NCBI GenBank assembly: GCA_024998565.1 | Contig: JACOEM010000001.1 | Span: 518,485 to 582,484, forward strand | DNA length: 64,000 nt | Source of the DNA: Nitrospira sp. | Lineage (GTDB): Bacteria > Nitrospirota > Nitrospiria > Nitrospirales > Nitrospiraceae | Direction: 5' to 3' | Made by a program: the position numbers and the translations under genes | In this document: positions 7,509-16,572 of the stretch, piece by piece | Numbering within the stretch: position 1 is the stretch's first letter | Layout of the letters: each line of letters starts with the position of its first letter | Notes under the pieces: generated by a model | Database searches by the model: none | What the model saw: only the letters and a program-made list of their open reading frames with translations | Told to the model about the DNA's origin: nothing

Positions 7509-7973
7509 TCAATTCATCGGAACAAATGTCCGGTAGTGGTCGGCGGTGTAATAGGCCTTGCCGGTGCGTTGATCGATGACGATCCGTTCAGCGCCTCGAT
7601 TCCTTCCCGGCACCTTGGGGTGCACATCGTACTCGCGATAGCGCCCGCGCGGCAGTACGCGTTCACGATTCTGAAAGGTGCGTCCACCGATGTATCCCGG
7701 CGGCGGCTCGCCGTGTCGCGTCTCAATGGCGCTCAGCGTCTCTCGCGCGGAGAGTGGGATGGATGTTTGGTCGCTGCGCGTGGTGGTCCGGGGTCCGGCG
7801 CGCACCGACCCGTTCTGCGCCTGCGGCGTCTGATCAGGAACCGGTGAGAGGATCGGGCTCGGCGCATCGAGGAGTGTCTGGCCCGGTGCTGCCGCGAAGG
7901 AGACGCCCAGAGAGAGAGCGACTGTGGCGCAGAGCCAGAGAAGAAGCCGTGTGATGCGTCGAATGAACATCAT
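7509..7973 (-). CDS. Secreted barnase-family (N1/T1) ribonuclease
   Basis: From the ATG at 7973 the protein is about 154 residues. A basic start and hydrophobic stretch (RLLLWLCATVALSLGVSFAAA) form a signal peptide. The C-terminal ~75 residues match microbial guanyl ribonucleases: GGRTFQNRERVLP, YREYDVHPKVPG, and RIVIDQRTGKAYYTADHYRTF. The glutamate in REYDV, the arginine of GAERIV and the final DHYRTF histidine are the expected catalytic set. A TTG three codons upstream is an alternative start. With the adjacent barstar it forms a two-gene RNase/inhibitor module, probably for competition, prey killing or nutrient RNA turnover. Confidence 0.87.
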   Translation of the reverse strand: MMFIRRITRLLLWLCATVALSLGVSFAAAPGQTLLDAPSPILSPVPDQTPQAQNGSVRAGPRTTTRSDQTSIPLSARETLSAIETRHGEPPPGYIGGRTFQNRERVLPRGRYREYDVHPKVPGRNRGAERIVIDQRTGKAYYTADHYRTFVPMN

Positions 7974-8250
7974 GATTCGCAACCGGTGGCATCAACAGGA
8001 ACGACCCTAACATGTCACATGGGAGGGGTCAACGTGCTACGCCGTCCGATCCTCTCGTCCGGCGGGGCTGTTCTCGTTCGGCCTCCTCGCCGGACTGCTA
8101 TGGATGGCGGTATCAAGAACCGGCCGGCTCACCAACTCGCCGGCGCGCACAGACGTGGCGCGATTTATTCATCGCGCCGTGCGCCCCGCGAGAAGCCCCG
8201 GCGGGCTTCGGTCTCGCCCGTCTCGCAACGGCTTTCATGAATCATCCGGG
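7974..8250. other. 277-bp gap with a possible remnant small membrane-protein frame
   Basis: No intact gene is convincing here. A GTG at 8034 follows a good GGGAGGGG site and encodes VLRRPILSSG. The neighbouring frame at about 8060-8110 encodes a hydrophobic AGLFSFGLLAGLLWMAVS segment and then a basic tail to 8298. One frame change would join them into a small membrane protein. This may be a frameshifted remnant or chance. Confidence 0.25.
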
Positions 8251-10590
8251 CTAGACCCTGTCGGGGGCCAACTCCGTCCCGTGCATGCGGGTAAATAACT
8301 CCCAGTCAAACGGTTTAGGCGCGACGGCATGGAGGGGAATCGTTTCCAGCCGGTTGGAATCGTGGTACGCCACCATACAGCCGACGATCGTGTCCGGTTG
8401 TTCGACCAGCCGGCGGACGGTTTCATAGGCGAGATGCTGCGCGATCATTTTATCTTCCGGTGTCGGGGGGGCGCCCCTGAGCGTATGCCCCAGGATCGTC
8501 GCCTTCGTGGCCGTGGCCAATGCGTAGTGGCCGGACTTCTCCCGACGTTGCGGCCAGGTAGCGATGGTGTTGGCCACATAGTCGACCAGCCCATGGACTC
8601 CGCCCTCCCGGTGGTGCCGGTGGGGAGTTCGCTCCGCCACGACAAAGATGTGGCTCTTGTTGGGCACACCCAGGGTACGTTTCAAGGTGCCCAGGACGAT
8701 CTCTTCAATGTAGGCATCGGGGTCGGGGTGCTCGTTTACGAGGATTCCCTCTGCTCGGGCCTGGTAGGCGCAGGCCAGGGCCAGGTGACCGGACCCGGCG
8801 CCCATGACCTCCACGAAAAAGATGCTGCCCATGGCGGCGCTGGTCGCCTTGAGGGATTCAATGGATTGATTTGCCAGCGCGATGGCCGAATGAAACCCCA
8901 GGGAAGTGGTGCCGGCGATGTTATTGTCGATGGTGCCGGGAATGCCGACGACCTGTACCCCGTAGGTCTCGTGAATCGCCCGGGCGCCCCGCAGGCTGCC
9001 GTCGCCTCCCAGCACCACGAGTGCCGAGTCTGCGAGATAGGGCGCAAGAGACCGCATGGCGGCGCGTTGGACCTCTTCGTCTTTGAAATCTTCGAAACGG
9101 CTGCTGCCGATGGGGCTGCTGGCATGGCTGCCCATGCCGCGTGTGTCTTCTTCCGTGACGGGATCGATCCAGTTATTCGCCAATCCGAGGAAACCGTGCC
9201 GGACGAAAAAGACCTCCAGGCCGAAGCGGTTTCCGGTCACGCGTAATTCTTTCAACGCTGCCCCGCCGCCGCCGAAATCCCCGCCCGACACGAGTGCCAG
9301 GAGGCGCTTGATGCGTTGAGGCTTGAGTGTGATGCGCTGGCTCCGCTCCCGCTCGACCGTCACCCAGGCTTCTCGGGCGACCCGTTCACTTTCAATCAGG
9401 CCGACGGCCGTGGAGTAGCCGGAGAGTTTGCCGTTCTCCAGCGTGAGGAGGACGACATTGTCCTGTCCCTCCTTGTATTCGCCGAATTCGGAAAACGCTT
9501 CGCGGAACGGACGCGGGTCCAGATAGATACGCAGCGCGCGCAGGGTCGAACTGTGGGTATAGAGGCAGAGCACTTCTCCGGGATGGGCACGGCCCAGCCG
9601 GTGCAGGCCGTCGATCACATCGATATAGAGGTCGAAGAACGAATGCCCGCCCGGGTAACTATAAAACGGGTGCTTGATGAGCCGCTTGGCGGTCTTGGCA
9701 TCGACGCCGAAGGCCTGCGCGGCCGTGTCGAGCTCCGCCTGTTTTTCCATGCCGGTGACCCAGCCGAAATCCTGCGACTCCAACGTGGCCTCGACATGGG
9801 GATGGACGGCATCTGCACGCTCGGGAATCAACGCTGTGGTGATACGCCGGCAGAGTTGTTCCGTGTTCGGACTATGGCTGATGAGGTGAAGGAACGTGCG
9901 CGGATCCAGATAGTTGCGCAACTGCAGGTAACCTAATTGTTGTCCGACCACGCCCACCATGCGCGCCAGTGCCGCGCCGACGGCGTCCGCCCTGGGTATC
10001 CCGCGTTCGGCATCCAGGACATTGGCCAGCCGCCGGCCCACTCGATGCGTCTTGCTCTCGACCTCCGAGACGCCATGGCGCATCGTGAGAAAGAGCGTGC
10101 GGTCGCCGAGGTCGCGGGGAAGAAGCCAGAACCGGTCATCGCCCAGATCCAGGACAATACGGCCCTCGGCCAACTGTGGGGTCAATTGAGTGCGCGGCAC
10201 GATGGCGACCGGACGGCGATGCGCTGGCTTCTGCGTGGCGCCGATCGGCGCGCGATACAATGGGGCGAGTTCGCCGCGTGCGAGAAGCAGGTTCCATGCG
10301 GCGAAGAAGACCAGCGGGTCGCCTCCGCACGCGTCGGTTATGACGGCCTGGCGTGCCGTGCGATAGGCCTCGGCGTTGGGCAGACCGGCCTGCGCATGCT
10401 GGATGAAGGTTCTGATCCGGCCGGTCGCCTCTTCGGCGCGGGAGAGCCGGTCGGCAGCAGGCGGCGGGGGAAGCGGCAGCACGAACCTGTCGCTCGATGA
10501 GCGTTGCGCGAGGGCCTCACCGTAGGCCAGCAAGCCTTGCAGCGTGACAAAGTCCAACTGATCGGTTGACTGGCTGTCCGAAGCGCTCAT
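8251..10590 (-). CDS. Phosphofructokinase fused to an N-terminal histidine-phosphatase-like domain
   Basis: The 779-residue protein has two parts. Residues ~425-779 are an ATP-type 6-phosphofructokinase: VSGGDFGGG near 434, LGGDGSLRGA at 527-536 (the glycine after GGD favours ATP over pyrophosphate), PGTIDNN at 551-557 with the catalytic aspartate, and MGAGSGHLAL at 596-605. Residues ~140-420 resemble the phosphoglycerate-mutase/histidine-phosphatase fold: LFLTMRHGVSE with the candidate phospho-histidine H172, and LCLYTHSSTLRAL with a second histidine H346. The first ~130 residues are not recognised. A normal bacterial PFK is ~320-360 residues, so the fusion doubles the size. The phosphatase part could reverse, modulate or sense sugar phosphates. 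This is inference. Confidence 0.85.
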   Translation of the reverse strand: MSASDSQSTDQLDFVTLQGLLAYGEALAQRSSSDRFVLPLPPPPAADRLSRAEEATGRIRTFIQHAQAGLPNAEAYRTARQAVITDACGGDPLVFFAAWNLLLARGELAPLYRAPIGATQKPAHRRPVAIVPRTQLTPQLAEGRIVLDLGDDRFWLLPRDLGDRTLFLTMRHGVSEVESKTHRVGRRLANVLDAERGIPRADAVGAALARMVGVVGQQLGYLQLRNYLDPRTFLHLISHSPNTEQLCRRITTALIPERADAVHPHVEATLESQDFGWVTGMEKQAELDTAAQAFGVDAKTAKRLIKHPFYSYPGGHSFFDLYIDVIDGLHRLGRAHPGEVLCLYTHSSTLRALRIYLDPRPFREAFSEFGEYKEGQDNVVLLTLENGKLSGYSTAVGLIESERVAREAWVTVERERSQRITLKPQRIKRLLALVSGGDFGGGGAALKELRVTGNRFGLEVFFVRHGFLGLANNWIDPVTEEDTRGMGSHASSPIGSSRFEDFKDEEVQRAAMRSLAPYLADSALVVLGGDGSLRGARAIHETYGVQVVGIPGTIDNNIAGTTSLGFHSAIALANQSIESLKATSAAMGSIFFVEVMGAGSGHLALACAYQARAEGILVNEHPDPDAYIEEIVLGTLKRTLGVPNKSHIFVVAERTPHRHHREGGVHGLVDYVANTIATWPQRREKSGHYALATATKATILGHTLRGAPPTPEDKMIAQHLAYETVRRLVEQPDTIVGCMVAYHDSNRLETIPLHAVAPKPFDWELFTRMHGTELAPDRV

Positions 10591-10672
10591 GCGTGGCCTC
10601 GCGTGCCGGTTCGTAAGTGAATTTTAATGAGGCTGACCATGGTGGATCTCTGAAAAGTAAGTGGATGTTCTT

Positions 10673-10701
10673 TTGCGGCATGGTGACGGGTTTGTTAGAA
10701 T
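10673..10701 (+). promoter_or_regulatory. Sigma-70-type promoter upstream of pyk
   Basis: TTGCGG (10673-10678), a 17-bp spacer and TAGAAT (10696-10701) fit the housekeeping -35/-10 pattern with ideal spacing. It points towards pyruvate kinase, about 100 bp upstream of its start, in the divergent gap with the phosphofructokinase fusion gene. Confidence 0.55.
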
Positions 10702-10799
10702 GACCCGTTGCCGACCGAATCACGGATGCATTCGAGCCTCACCGTTCACGTACAAGATGGTGTGCCGGGCCGATCTTGTCAAGACAGAAGCACAGCGCC

Positions 10800-12251
10800 A
10801 TGCGAAAAGCGAAAATCGTCTGCACCATCGGTCCGGCGAGCGATGCCGCTGTTGTGCTCGAGCAGCTCATTCGAAGCGGTATGGATGCAGCCCGTTTGAA
10901 CTTCTCCCACGGCACGCACGACTCGCATGGGCGGGCGATCAAGACGATTCGCGACACGGCCGAGCGCCACGGGGTGGCCATTGCGATCATTCAGGACCTG
11001 CAAGGGCCGCGCATTCGCGTCGGCGAAATCGACGGCACGCTGGAGCTCAGCGTTGGTCAGCGAGTTCGGCTGAGGACGATGTCCTTGCGATCCGGCGGGC
11101 AGATCGGTGCCAGGACGGTGCTCGCCGCGGGTCCGGTGCAGGATATCCCTGTCACCTATCAGGCGCTGACCAGGGACATTCGGCCCGGGGCCAAAATACT
11201 CATCGATGACGGCTTGGTGGAATTGACGGCGGATCGTATTGTGGATGGCGCGGTAGAATGTACCGTCGTCGCCGGTGGTCGCGTGACGTCCCACAAGGGC
11301 ATGAATCTGCCCGGCACGGTCGTGAGCGCTCCGACCCTGACGGAGAAAGACCGGGAAGATTTGCGTTTCGGCGTGGCGCAGGGCGTGGACTATATCGCGT
11401 TATCCTTTGTCCGTGGAGCGCAGGACATCATGGCCGCCAAGCAATTGATTGCCGAATGTGGCGGCGACGTGCCGGTGATCGCCAAGATCGAGCGGCAGGA
11501 GGCCGTCACGGACCTGGAGGCCATTCTCGTTCACGCCGACGGGGTCATGGTGGCGCGCGGAGATTTGGGCGTTGAGCTCGGCCCGGAAGCCGTGCCGGTG
11601 CTGCAGAAGCGCATCATCGCGACGGCGAATCGCCGGCGACGGCTGGTGATTACCGCGACGCAGATGCTCGAGTCCATGACGCAACATCTGCGGCCGACCA
11701 GGGCGGAAGCCTCGGATGTGGCCAATGCCGTGTTCGATGGCACCGATGCCGTGATGCTCTCCGCGGAAACGGCCGTCGGCCACTACCCGGTGGAAGTCGT
11801 GCAGGTGATGGATCGGATCATACGGGCGGCCGAAGTCGAAACGGGGCCCTGTTTTGTTCGTCGTTCGCAGGGCGAGCAGGGGCAGGACTCTATTCCAGAA
11901 GCCATCTCGCTCTCGGCCTACTCGGCGGCCGCGACGATCGGTGCGAGTGCGATCGTCGCCTTCAGTGAACGGGGGACCACGGCCCGGCTGGTTTCCAAGC
12001 AACGTCCGGTTGCGCCGATCATCGCGTTGACGCCGTTCGAGAAGGTCCGCCGGCAGATGGCGTTGTATTGGGGAGTGCTTCCCCACACCGTGCCGCAGAT
12101 TCCGACGACCGATGAGCGGGTCAACGAGGCTGAGCGGCGCTTGAAGGCTGAGGGACTGGCACGGAGCGGGCAACGTATCGTCATTTTGTCCGGCACCAGA
12201 ATCGGGCAACCGGGCGGGACGAATCTGATGAAATTGCATGAGGTGGCGTAG
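10800..12251 (+). CDS. pyk: Pyruvate kinase
   Basis: About 483 residues from the ATG at 10800. It makes pyruvate and ATP from phosphoenolpyruvate and ADP in lower glycolysis. Motifs are RKAKIVCTIGPAS at the N-terminus, RLNFSHGTH, IIQDLQGPRIRVG (substrate/metal loop), ALSFVRGAQDI, VIAKIERQEAV with the catalytic lysine, MVARGDLGVELG and TATQMLESM. The C-terminal regulatory domain (AISLSAYSAAATIGASAIVAFSERGTTARLVS) is complete. A TTG eight codons upstream is possible, but ATG gives the standard pyruvate kinase start. It is divergent from the phosphofructokinase fusion gene, so two steps of glycolysis share one intergenic region. Confidence 0.96.
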   Translation: MRKAKIVCTIGPASDAAVVLEQLIRSGMDAARLNFSHGTHDSHGRAIKTIRDTAERHGVAIAIIQDLQGPRIRVGEIDGTLELSVGQRVRLRTMSLRSGGQIGARTVLAAGPVQDIPVTYQALTRDIRPGAKILIDDGLVELTADRIVDGAVECTVVAGGRVTSHKGMNLPGTVVSAPTLTEKDREDLRFGVAQGVDYIALSFVRGAQDIMAAKQLIAECGGDVPVIAKIERQEAVTDLEAILVHADGVMVARGDLGVELGPEAVPVLQKRIIATANRRRRLVITATQMLESMTQHLRPTRAEASDVANAVFDGTDAVMLSAETAVGHYPVEVVQVMDRIIRAAEVETGPCFVRRSQGEQGQDSIPEAISLSAYSAAATIGASAIVAFSERGTTARLVSKQRPVAPIIALTPFEKVRRQMALYWGVLPHTVPQIPTTDERVNEAERRLKAEGLARSGQRIVILSGTRIGQPGGTNLMKLHEVA

Positions 12252-12255
12252 TCGT

Positions 12256-12819
12256 ATGAACAGTCCACGGCGCAGCCTGTTCGTCACGTTCATCGCGGCG
12301 GTGCTTCTGCTGCCGGTCTCTGTGACTCAGGGCTTGGCTCAAACCAATGCGGTGTCCCATTCTCCGGCGAAGGTGGTGGAGAAATACTTTGCTCTCGACA
12401 ACAAAGGGGTGCGGCTCGATGCCGGTTCCTTCGAGGCGGTGGCGGGCCTCGTGGATTGGAAGGAAGAGCCGGCCTGGGGCAAAGTCATCGTCATAAACGG
12501 CTTTTCGGTGCCGGATGATTTTCGCCAGTGGGAGATTGTGAACAGGTTGGAGGTATTGGTTCCGGTGGAGTTTCATGTGTTGGGGGTCATGTACTTGGAT
12601 ACGGCCGGCTTCGTGCCGGAACCGGGCACGGAGCAGGTGCGTGTCCGCGTGAAGGTGCAGGGGGCACGATGGAAAATCATGGAGCCGATTCTCCCGCCCC
12701 ATGTCGGCCAGAAGCGGATGCTGAATGTGGTCCGGCAGGCCATGCTGGAAGAGAAGGACGGAGTGCGCCATGAGTCGTTGGCGGCCTTGCAGGCCGAGTT
12801 GCGAAAGGCACGAGAATGA
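12256..12819 (+). CDS. Secreted hypothetical protein
   Basis: The 187-residue protein starts at the ATG at 12256, 4 bp after the pyk stop. It has a clear signal peptide (SLFVTFIAAVLLLPVSVTQGLAQ). The mature part begins KVVEKYFALDNKGVRLDAGSFEAVAGLVDW and contains an alternating strand pattern (EVLVPVEFHVLGVMYLD, EQVRVRVKVQGARWKI). This could be a small NTF2/SnoaL-like periplasmic fold, but no family is certain. Its last 4 bases overlap the start of the next gene, so it belongs to one transcript with pyk and the HAD phosphatase. Confidence 0.75.
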   Translation: MNSPRRSLFVTFIAAVLLLPVSVTQGLAQTNAVSHSPAKVVEKYFALDNKGVRLDAGSFEAVAGLVDWKEEPAWGKVIVINGFSVPDDFRQWEIVNRLEVLVPVEFHVLGVMYLDTAGFVPEPGTEQVRVRVKVQGARWKIMEPILPPHVGQKRMLNVVRQAMLEEKDGVRHESLAALQAELRKARE

Positions 12820-13466
12820 CGAAGAAGGCTGAAATCGATTTGCTGATTTTCGACCTCGACGGCACGTTGATCGAGTCGAAATGGGATATCGCCGACAGCG
12901 TCAATTTGACGTTGCGCGATCTTGGTGTGCCGGAGCGCCCGCAGGAGGAAATTTTCGGATTCGTCGGCGACGGCGTGAAGAAGCTCTTGCGGCTGGCAGT
13001 CGGCGAAGGCAACAAGGACTTGTTCGATGAAGCGCTCCGGGTCTTTCGCGGACATTATCTGGAACATTGCCTGGATCGCACCTCGTTTTATCCGGGGATC
13101 GACCAGGTCCTCACCCATTTCTCCGCCAAGCCCAAGGCCGTGGCGACTAATAAGGCGATCGAATATACCAACGTGATTTTGAAGGGCCTCGGCCCGCAAC
13201 ACTTTGTCTATGTGGTCGGCGGCGACAACGGGTTCGGTCTCAAGCCCGAGCCCGGTATGCTGGTGCATGTGATGGAACAACTCGGAGTCGAGAAGGACCG
13301 TACGGTGCTGGTCGGCGACAGCACCAACGACATCAACGGCGGTCACAATGCAGGCATCCGGGTCTGTGCGGTGGGGTATGGCATGGGCAACCGTCAGAAG
13401 ATGGCCGCCTGTGAGCCCGATTGGTTTATTGAACGACCGGAGGAACTGATGGAGCTTTTCATATGA
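12816..13466 (+). CDS. gph: HAD-family phosphoglycolate phosphatase-like hydrolase
   Basis: The 216-residue protein is a Gph/HAD subfamily IA phosphatase. It has IFDLDGTLIESKWDIADSVN with the nucleophile aspartate, KAVATNKAI (motif II), FGLKPEPGMLVHVME with the motif III lysine, and VLVGDSTNDINGGHNAG with the acidic metal site. Phosphoglycolate phosphatase removes the Rubisco/DNA-repair by-product 2-phosphoglycolate, but related phosphatases are hard to separate by sequence. It overlaps both neighbours by 4 bp (ATGA junctions), so it is co-translated in the pyk-to-M16 operon. Confidence 0.85.
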   Translation: MTKKAEIDLLIFDLDGTLIESKWDIADSVNLTLRDLGVPERPQEEIFGFVGDGVKKLLRLAVGEGNKDLFDEALRVFRGHYLEHCLDRTSFYPGIDQVLTHFSAKPKAVATNKAIEYTNVILKGLGPQHFVYVVGGDNGFGLKPEPGMLVHVMEQLGVEKDRTVLVGDSTNDINGGHNAGIRVCAVGYGMGNRQKMAACEPDWFIERPEELMELFI

Positions 13467-15034
13467 TGAGCATCACAGGGGCGAGAACAATGGGTGCGCT
13501 TATCCTGGCCGGAGTGCTTGCGGCAGCCGCGCCGGGTCAGGCCGGGTCCCCGAGCCTGGCTGACCGGGTCATCGAGCACAAGCTTGCCAACGGGATGACC
13601 GTCTTGATGGTAGAACGGCACCAGGCCCCGATTGTCAGCGTCAACATGACGTTCGGAGTCGGCGGTGTGAATGAGCAGGTCGGCCAGACCGGCCTGGCGC
13701 ATCTGTACGAACATATGGCGTTCAAGGGCACCCGGACGGTCGGCACGCGGGATTACGAGCGGGAACAAGCCGTCCTGGACGATTTGGCCATGGTCGGCAC
13801 CGAGCTTGACCGGCGTGAACGTGAAGAAGCGGCCCGCGCGCAGGCGGAAGGCAAATCGCCGGTTCCCTCCGAGACGGTCCAGCAGCTACAGCGCCGCTTC
13901 AAAGAACTGCAGGAGAAGGCGGGCGAATATGTGGTGGGCAATGAAATGGCGTTGCTCTATCAGCGTCACGGCGGCGTCGGTCTCAATGCGTCGACCGGCA
14001 AAGACATCACCCGCTACGTCATCAGTTTGCCGGCCAACCGGCTGCCGCTCTGGGCGGCGCTGGAGTCGGACCGCATGGCGCATCCCGTCTTGCGCGAATT
14101 TTATAAGGAGCGGGGCGTGGTGATGGAGGAGCGGCGGCTCCGCACCGACGACAGCCCGAACGGCCTGCTCTATGAAACGTTCACTTCCACGGCGTTCCAG
14201 GCGCATCAATACGGGGTACCGACCATCGGCTGGGGTTCGGACATCCTGTCCCTCACGCCGGCGGCGACAGAGGCGTTTTTCAAGACGTATTACGGGCCGA
14301 ACAATGCAACGGTGGCGATTGTCGGGGACATCAATCCGAAAGAAGTCATTGCGTTGATCGAGCAGACCTTCGGAAAAATTCCGGCCGCGCCTCCCATTCC
14401 GTCCCTGGTGACGGAGGAGCCGCCGCAACGCGGTGAGCGGCGCGTCGAAATCGAATTCGATGCCGAGCCCGCCCTGGCGATCGGCTACCACAAGCCCACC
14501 ATCGGCCATCCCGATGATTTCGTCTTCGATGTGATCGACGAAGTGCTGACGGAAGGCGTGACCTCCCGGTTGTACAGTACGCTCGTACGCGACAAACGGT
14601 TGGCGGCTTCGGTGTTGTCCGATACGAATTATCCCGGCGTCCGCGCCCCGAACCTCTTCGTGATTGCGGCGACCCCGCTCGCGCCCCACAGCGTGGCGGA
14701 AGTGGAAACGGCGATTTACGAGGAACTCGATCGGCTGAAGACCGAGCCGATCTCGGCCAAGGAGTTCGAGCGGGTGCTCAATGGACTCGATGCGGATCTG
14801 GTGCGATCCCTGCGTTCGAACAGCGGCCTCGCCTCACAGTTGGCCTTTTATCAGACTGTGGCCGGTACCTGGCGGTATGTGCTGAACGCGCGCGACCGGA
14901 TCGCGGCGGTGACCCCTGCCGATGTACAGCGGGTGGCTGCCCAGTATTTGACGAAGCCGAACCGGACGGTCGGTGTCCTGGTCAAGAAGGCGCAAGACAA
15001 GAAAATGGCGGCTGCGGGTGAGGTGGCCCGATGA
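13463..15034 (+). CDS. M16-family zinc peptidase, catalytic subunit
   Basis: The 523-residue protein has a signal peptide and the inverted zinc motif HLYEH at residues 80-84 within GLAHLYEHMAFKGT. This is the hallmark of M16 (pitrilysin/processing-peptidase-like) enzymes. An insertion of about 80 mostly charged residues (about 100-150) follows the first domain. The second M16 domain starts near VEIEFDAEPALAIGYHKP. Such periplasmic enzymes degrade peptides and usually work with a partner lacking zinc ligands, as found immediately downstream. It overlaps the phosphatase stop by 4 bp. Confidence 0.93.
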   Translation: MMSITGARTMGALILAGVLAAAAPGQAGSPSLADRVIEHKLANGMTVLMVERHQAPIVSVNMTFGVGGVNEQVGQTGLAHLYEHMAFKGTRTVGTRDYEREQAVLDDLAMVGTELDRREREEAARAQAEGKSPVPSETVQQLQRRFKELQEKAGEYVVGNEMALLYQRHGGVGLNASTGKDITRYVISLPANRLPLWAALESDRMAHPVLREFYKERGVVMEERRLRTDDSPNGLLYETFTSTAFQAHQYGVPTIGWGSDILSLTPAATEAFFKTYYGPNNATVAIVGDINPKEVIALIEQTFGKIPAAPPIPSLVTEEPPQRGERRVEIEFDAEPALAIGYHKPTIGHPDDFVFDVIDEVLTEGVTSRLYSTLVRDKRLAASVLSDTNYPGVRAPNLFVIAATPLAPHSVAEVETAIYEELDRLKTEPISAKEFERVLNGLDADLVRSLRSNSGLASQLAFYQTVAGTWRYVLNARDRIAAVTPADVQRVAAQYLTKPNRTVGVLVKKAQDKKMAAAGEVAR

Positions 15035-15090
15035 CCTGCGTGATTCGTGAAGCGTCTCTCGTGAAACGTGAAGATGGCGGAGGACGTCGA

Positions 15091-16539
15091 ATGAGAACAG
15101 ACAGAGGATGGGTGTCGGTCCTGGCGATGGTCTTCATGATCGTCCTGCAGGCGACGGTAGGAATGACGGCGGACCTGACGTCGAATGATCCTCGCACGAT
15201 GCGGTTCCCGACGGTGGAATTTAATCCGCCGGATGCGGAGCGTGTGGTGCTGGAAAACGGCATGGTGGTCTATCTGCTCGAAGATCACGAACTCCCGCTG
15301 GTGACGATCAATGTCACGCTGAGAACCGGGAGCTGGCTGGATCCGGCGGACAAGGTTGGACTGGCCGGTATGACCGGGGCGGTGATGCGCACGGGCGGCT
15401 CGACCGGAATGTCGCCCGATGAGGTCGATGAAGAGCTCGAACAATTGGCCGCTTCGATGTCCATCGGATTTGCGAAAGAATCCGGTTCGGCGTCTCTCGA
15501 TGTGCTGAAGAAAGATCTGAAGCGTGGGTTGCAGATCTTCGCCGATCTGTTGCGTCGGCCGGCGTTCGAGCAGGGCCGGGTGGAGTTAGCGAAATTGCAG
15601 GCGTTGGAAGGCATCAGGCGGCGGCAGGACAGTCCCGGCTCGATCGTCGGGCGGGAGTTTGCCAAGCTGCTCTACGGCCCGACCCATCCGAGTGCCCGTG
15701 AAACCTCCGTTCGTTCGATCGATGCGATCACCCGTGAAGATCTGGTGGCGTTTCATCAACGGACCGTTCATCCCAACGGCATCATCCTCGGCGTGACCGG
15801 CGACTTCGAGAAGGCCGACATGTTGGCCCTGTTGCGCGAGGCCTTCGGCGATTGGGCCAAGGGCAACGTGCCCGCCGTCACGATTCCCGCGGTGTCCGAG
15901 ACCGATGCCAAGACCGGTCTCGTACGATTCGTGAACAAGGACACGTCGCAAACGCACCTGCGGGTGGGACATCTGACCATCAAGGAAACCGACCCCGATT
16001 ACGTGGCGGTCGCGATCGCCAACGACATCCTGGGCGGTAGTTCGTTCCGCAGCCGGCTCTTCAACGACGTGCGCACGAAGCGCGGCCTGGCCTATTCCGT
16101 CGGCAGCGGCCTACGGGCCAGTGTGTACGACGAAGGTGTCTGGCTGATGCGCGCCGAAACCAAGCTGTCTTCGACTCAGGAAGTGGTGAATCGGTTCGTG
16201 GCCAACATGGAGCGGATGCGCAATGAACCGGTGACCGACACCGAATTGGAAGAAGCGAAGGAAGCCTATGTGAACTCGTTCGTCTTCTCGTTCACCAGCG
16301 CGTCGAGCATTGTGGGGCGGCTGATGGATCTTGAATATGACGGGTTGCCGAAAGATTGGCTGCAGCAGATCCGCGACAAGGTGATGAAGCTGACGAAAGA
16401 GGATATCCAGCGGGCGGCGAAGGCCCATTTTAATCCCGAGCGGCTGCGGATTCTGGCCGTCGGGTCCGGTGAGGCCCTGTCGAAAGTGCTGGCGAGCTTC
16501 GGTGAAGTGAAGGAAATTACGCTGGTACCGGAGAGTTGA
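15091..16539 (+). CDS. M16-family peptidase-like partner without zinc motif
   Basis: About 482 residues from the ATG at 15091, preceded by GGAGGAC. An earlier in-frame ATG at 15031 overlaps the previous stop but encodes only an odd linker. A signal peptide (VSVLAMVFMIVLQATVGMTA) precedes a full two-domain M16 fold. Where the partner has HxxEH, this protein has GLAGMTGAVMRTGGS, so it cannot bind zinc in the usual way. It keeps the R-Y substrate-holding segment (TKRGLAYSVGSG). Inactive plus active M16 pairs form heterodimers in mitochondria and bacteria, so the two probably act together in the periplasm. Confidence 0.92.
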   Translation: MRTDRGWVSVLAMVFMIVLQATVGMTADLTSNDPRTMRFPTVEFNPPDAERVVLENGMVVYLLEDHELPLVTINVTLRTGSWLDPADKVGLAGMTGAVMRTGGSTGMSPDEVDEELEQLAASMSIGFAKESGSASLDVLKKDLKRGLQIFADLLRRPAFEQGRVELAKLQALEGIRRRQDSPGSIVGREFAKLLYGPTHPSARETSVRSIDAITREDLVAFHQRTVHPNGIILGVTGDFEKADMLALLREAFGDWAKGNVPAVTIPAVSETDAKTGLVRFVNKDTSQTHLRVGHLTIKETDPDYVAVAIANDILGGSSFRSRLFNDVRTKRGLAYSVGSGLRASVYDEGVWLMRAETKLSSTQEVVNRFVANMERMRNEPVTDTELEEAKEAYVNSFVFSFTSASSIVGRLMDLEYDGLPKDWLQQIRDKVMKLTKEDIQRAAKAHFNPERLRILAVGSGEALSKVLASFGEVKEITLVPES

Positions 16540-16572
16540 ACGTGTTTGCTGGTTCTTAGGCCGGAGACTCCT

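Noticed and set aside
10776-10799. TTG start for pyruvate kinase
   Set aside because: The ATG at 10800 gives the canonical MRKAKIVCTIGP start. The extra eight residues are not typical of the family.
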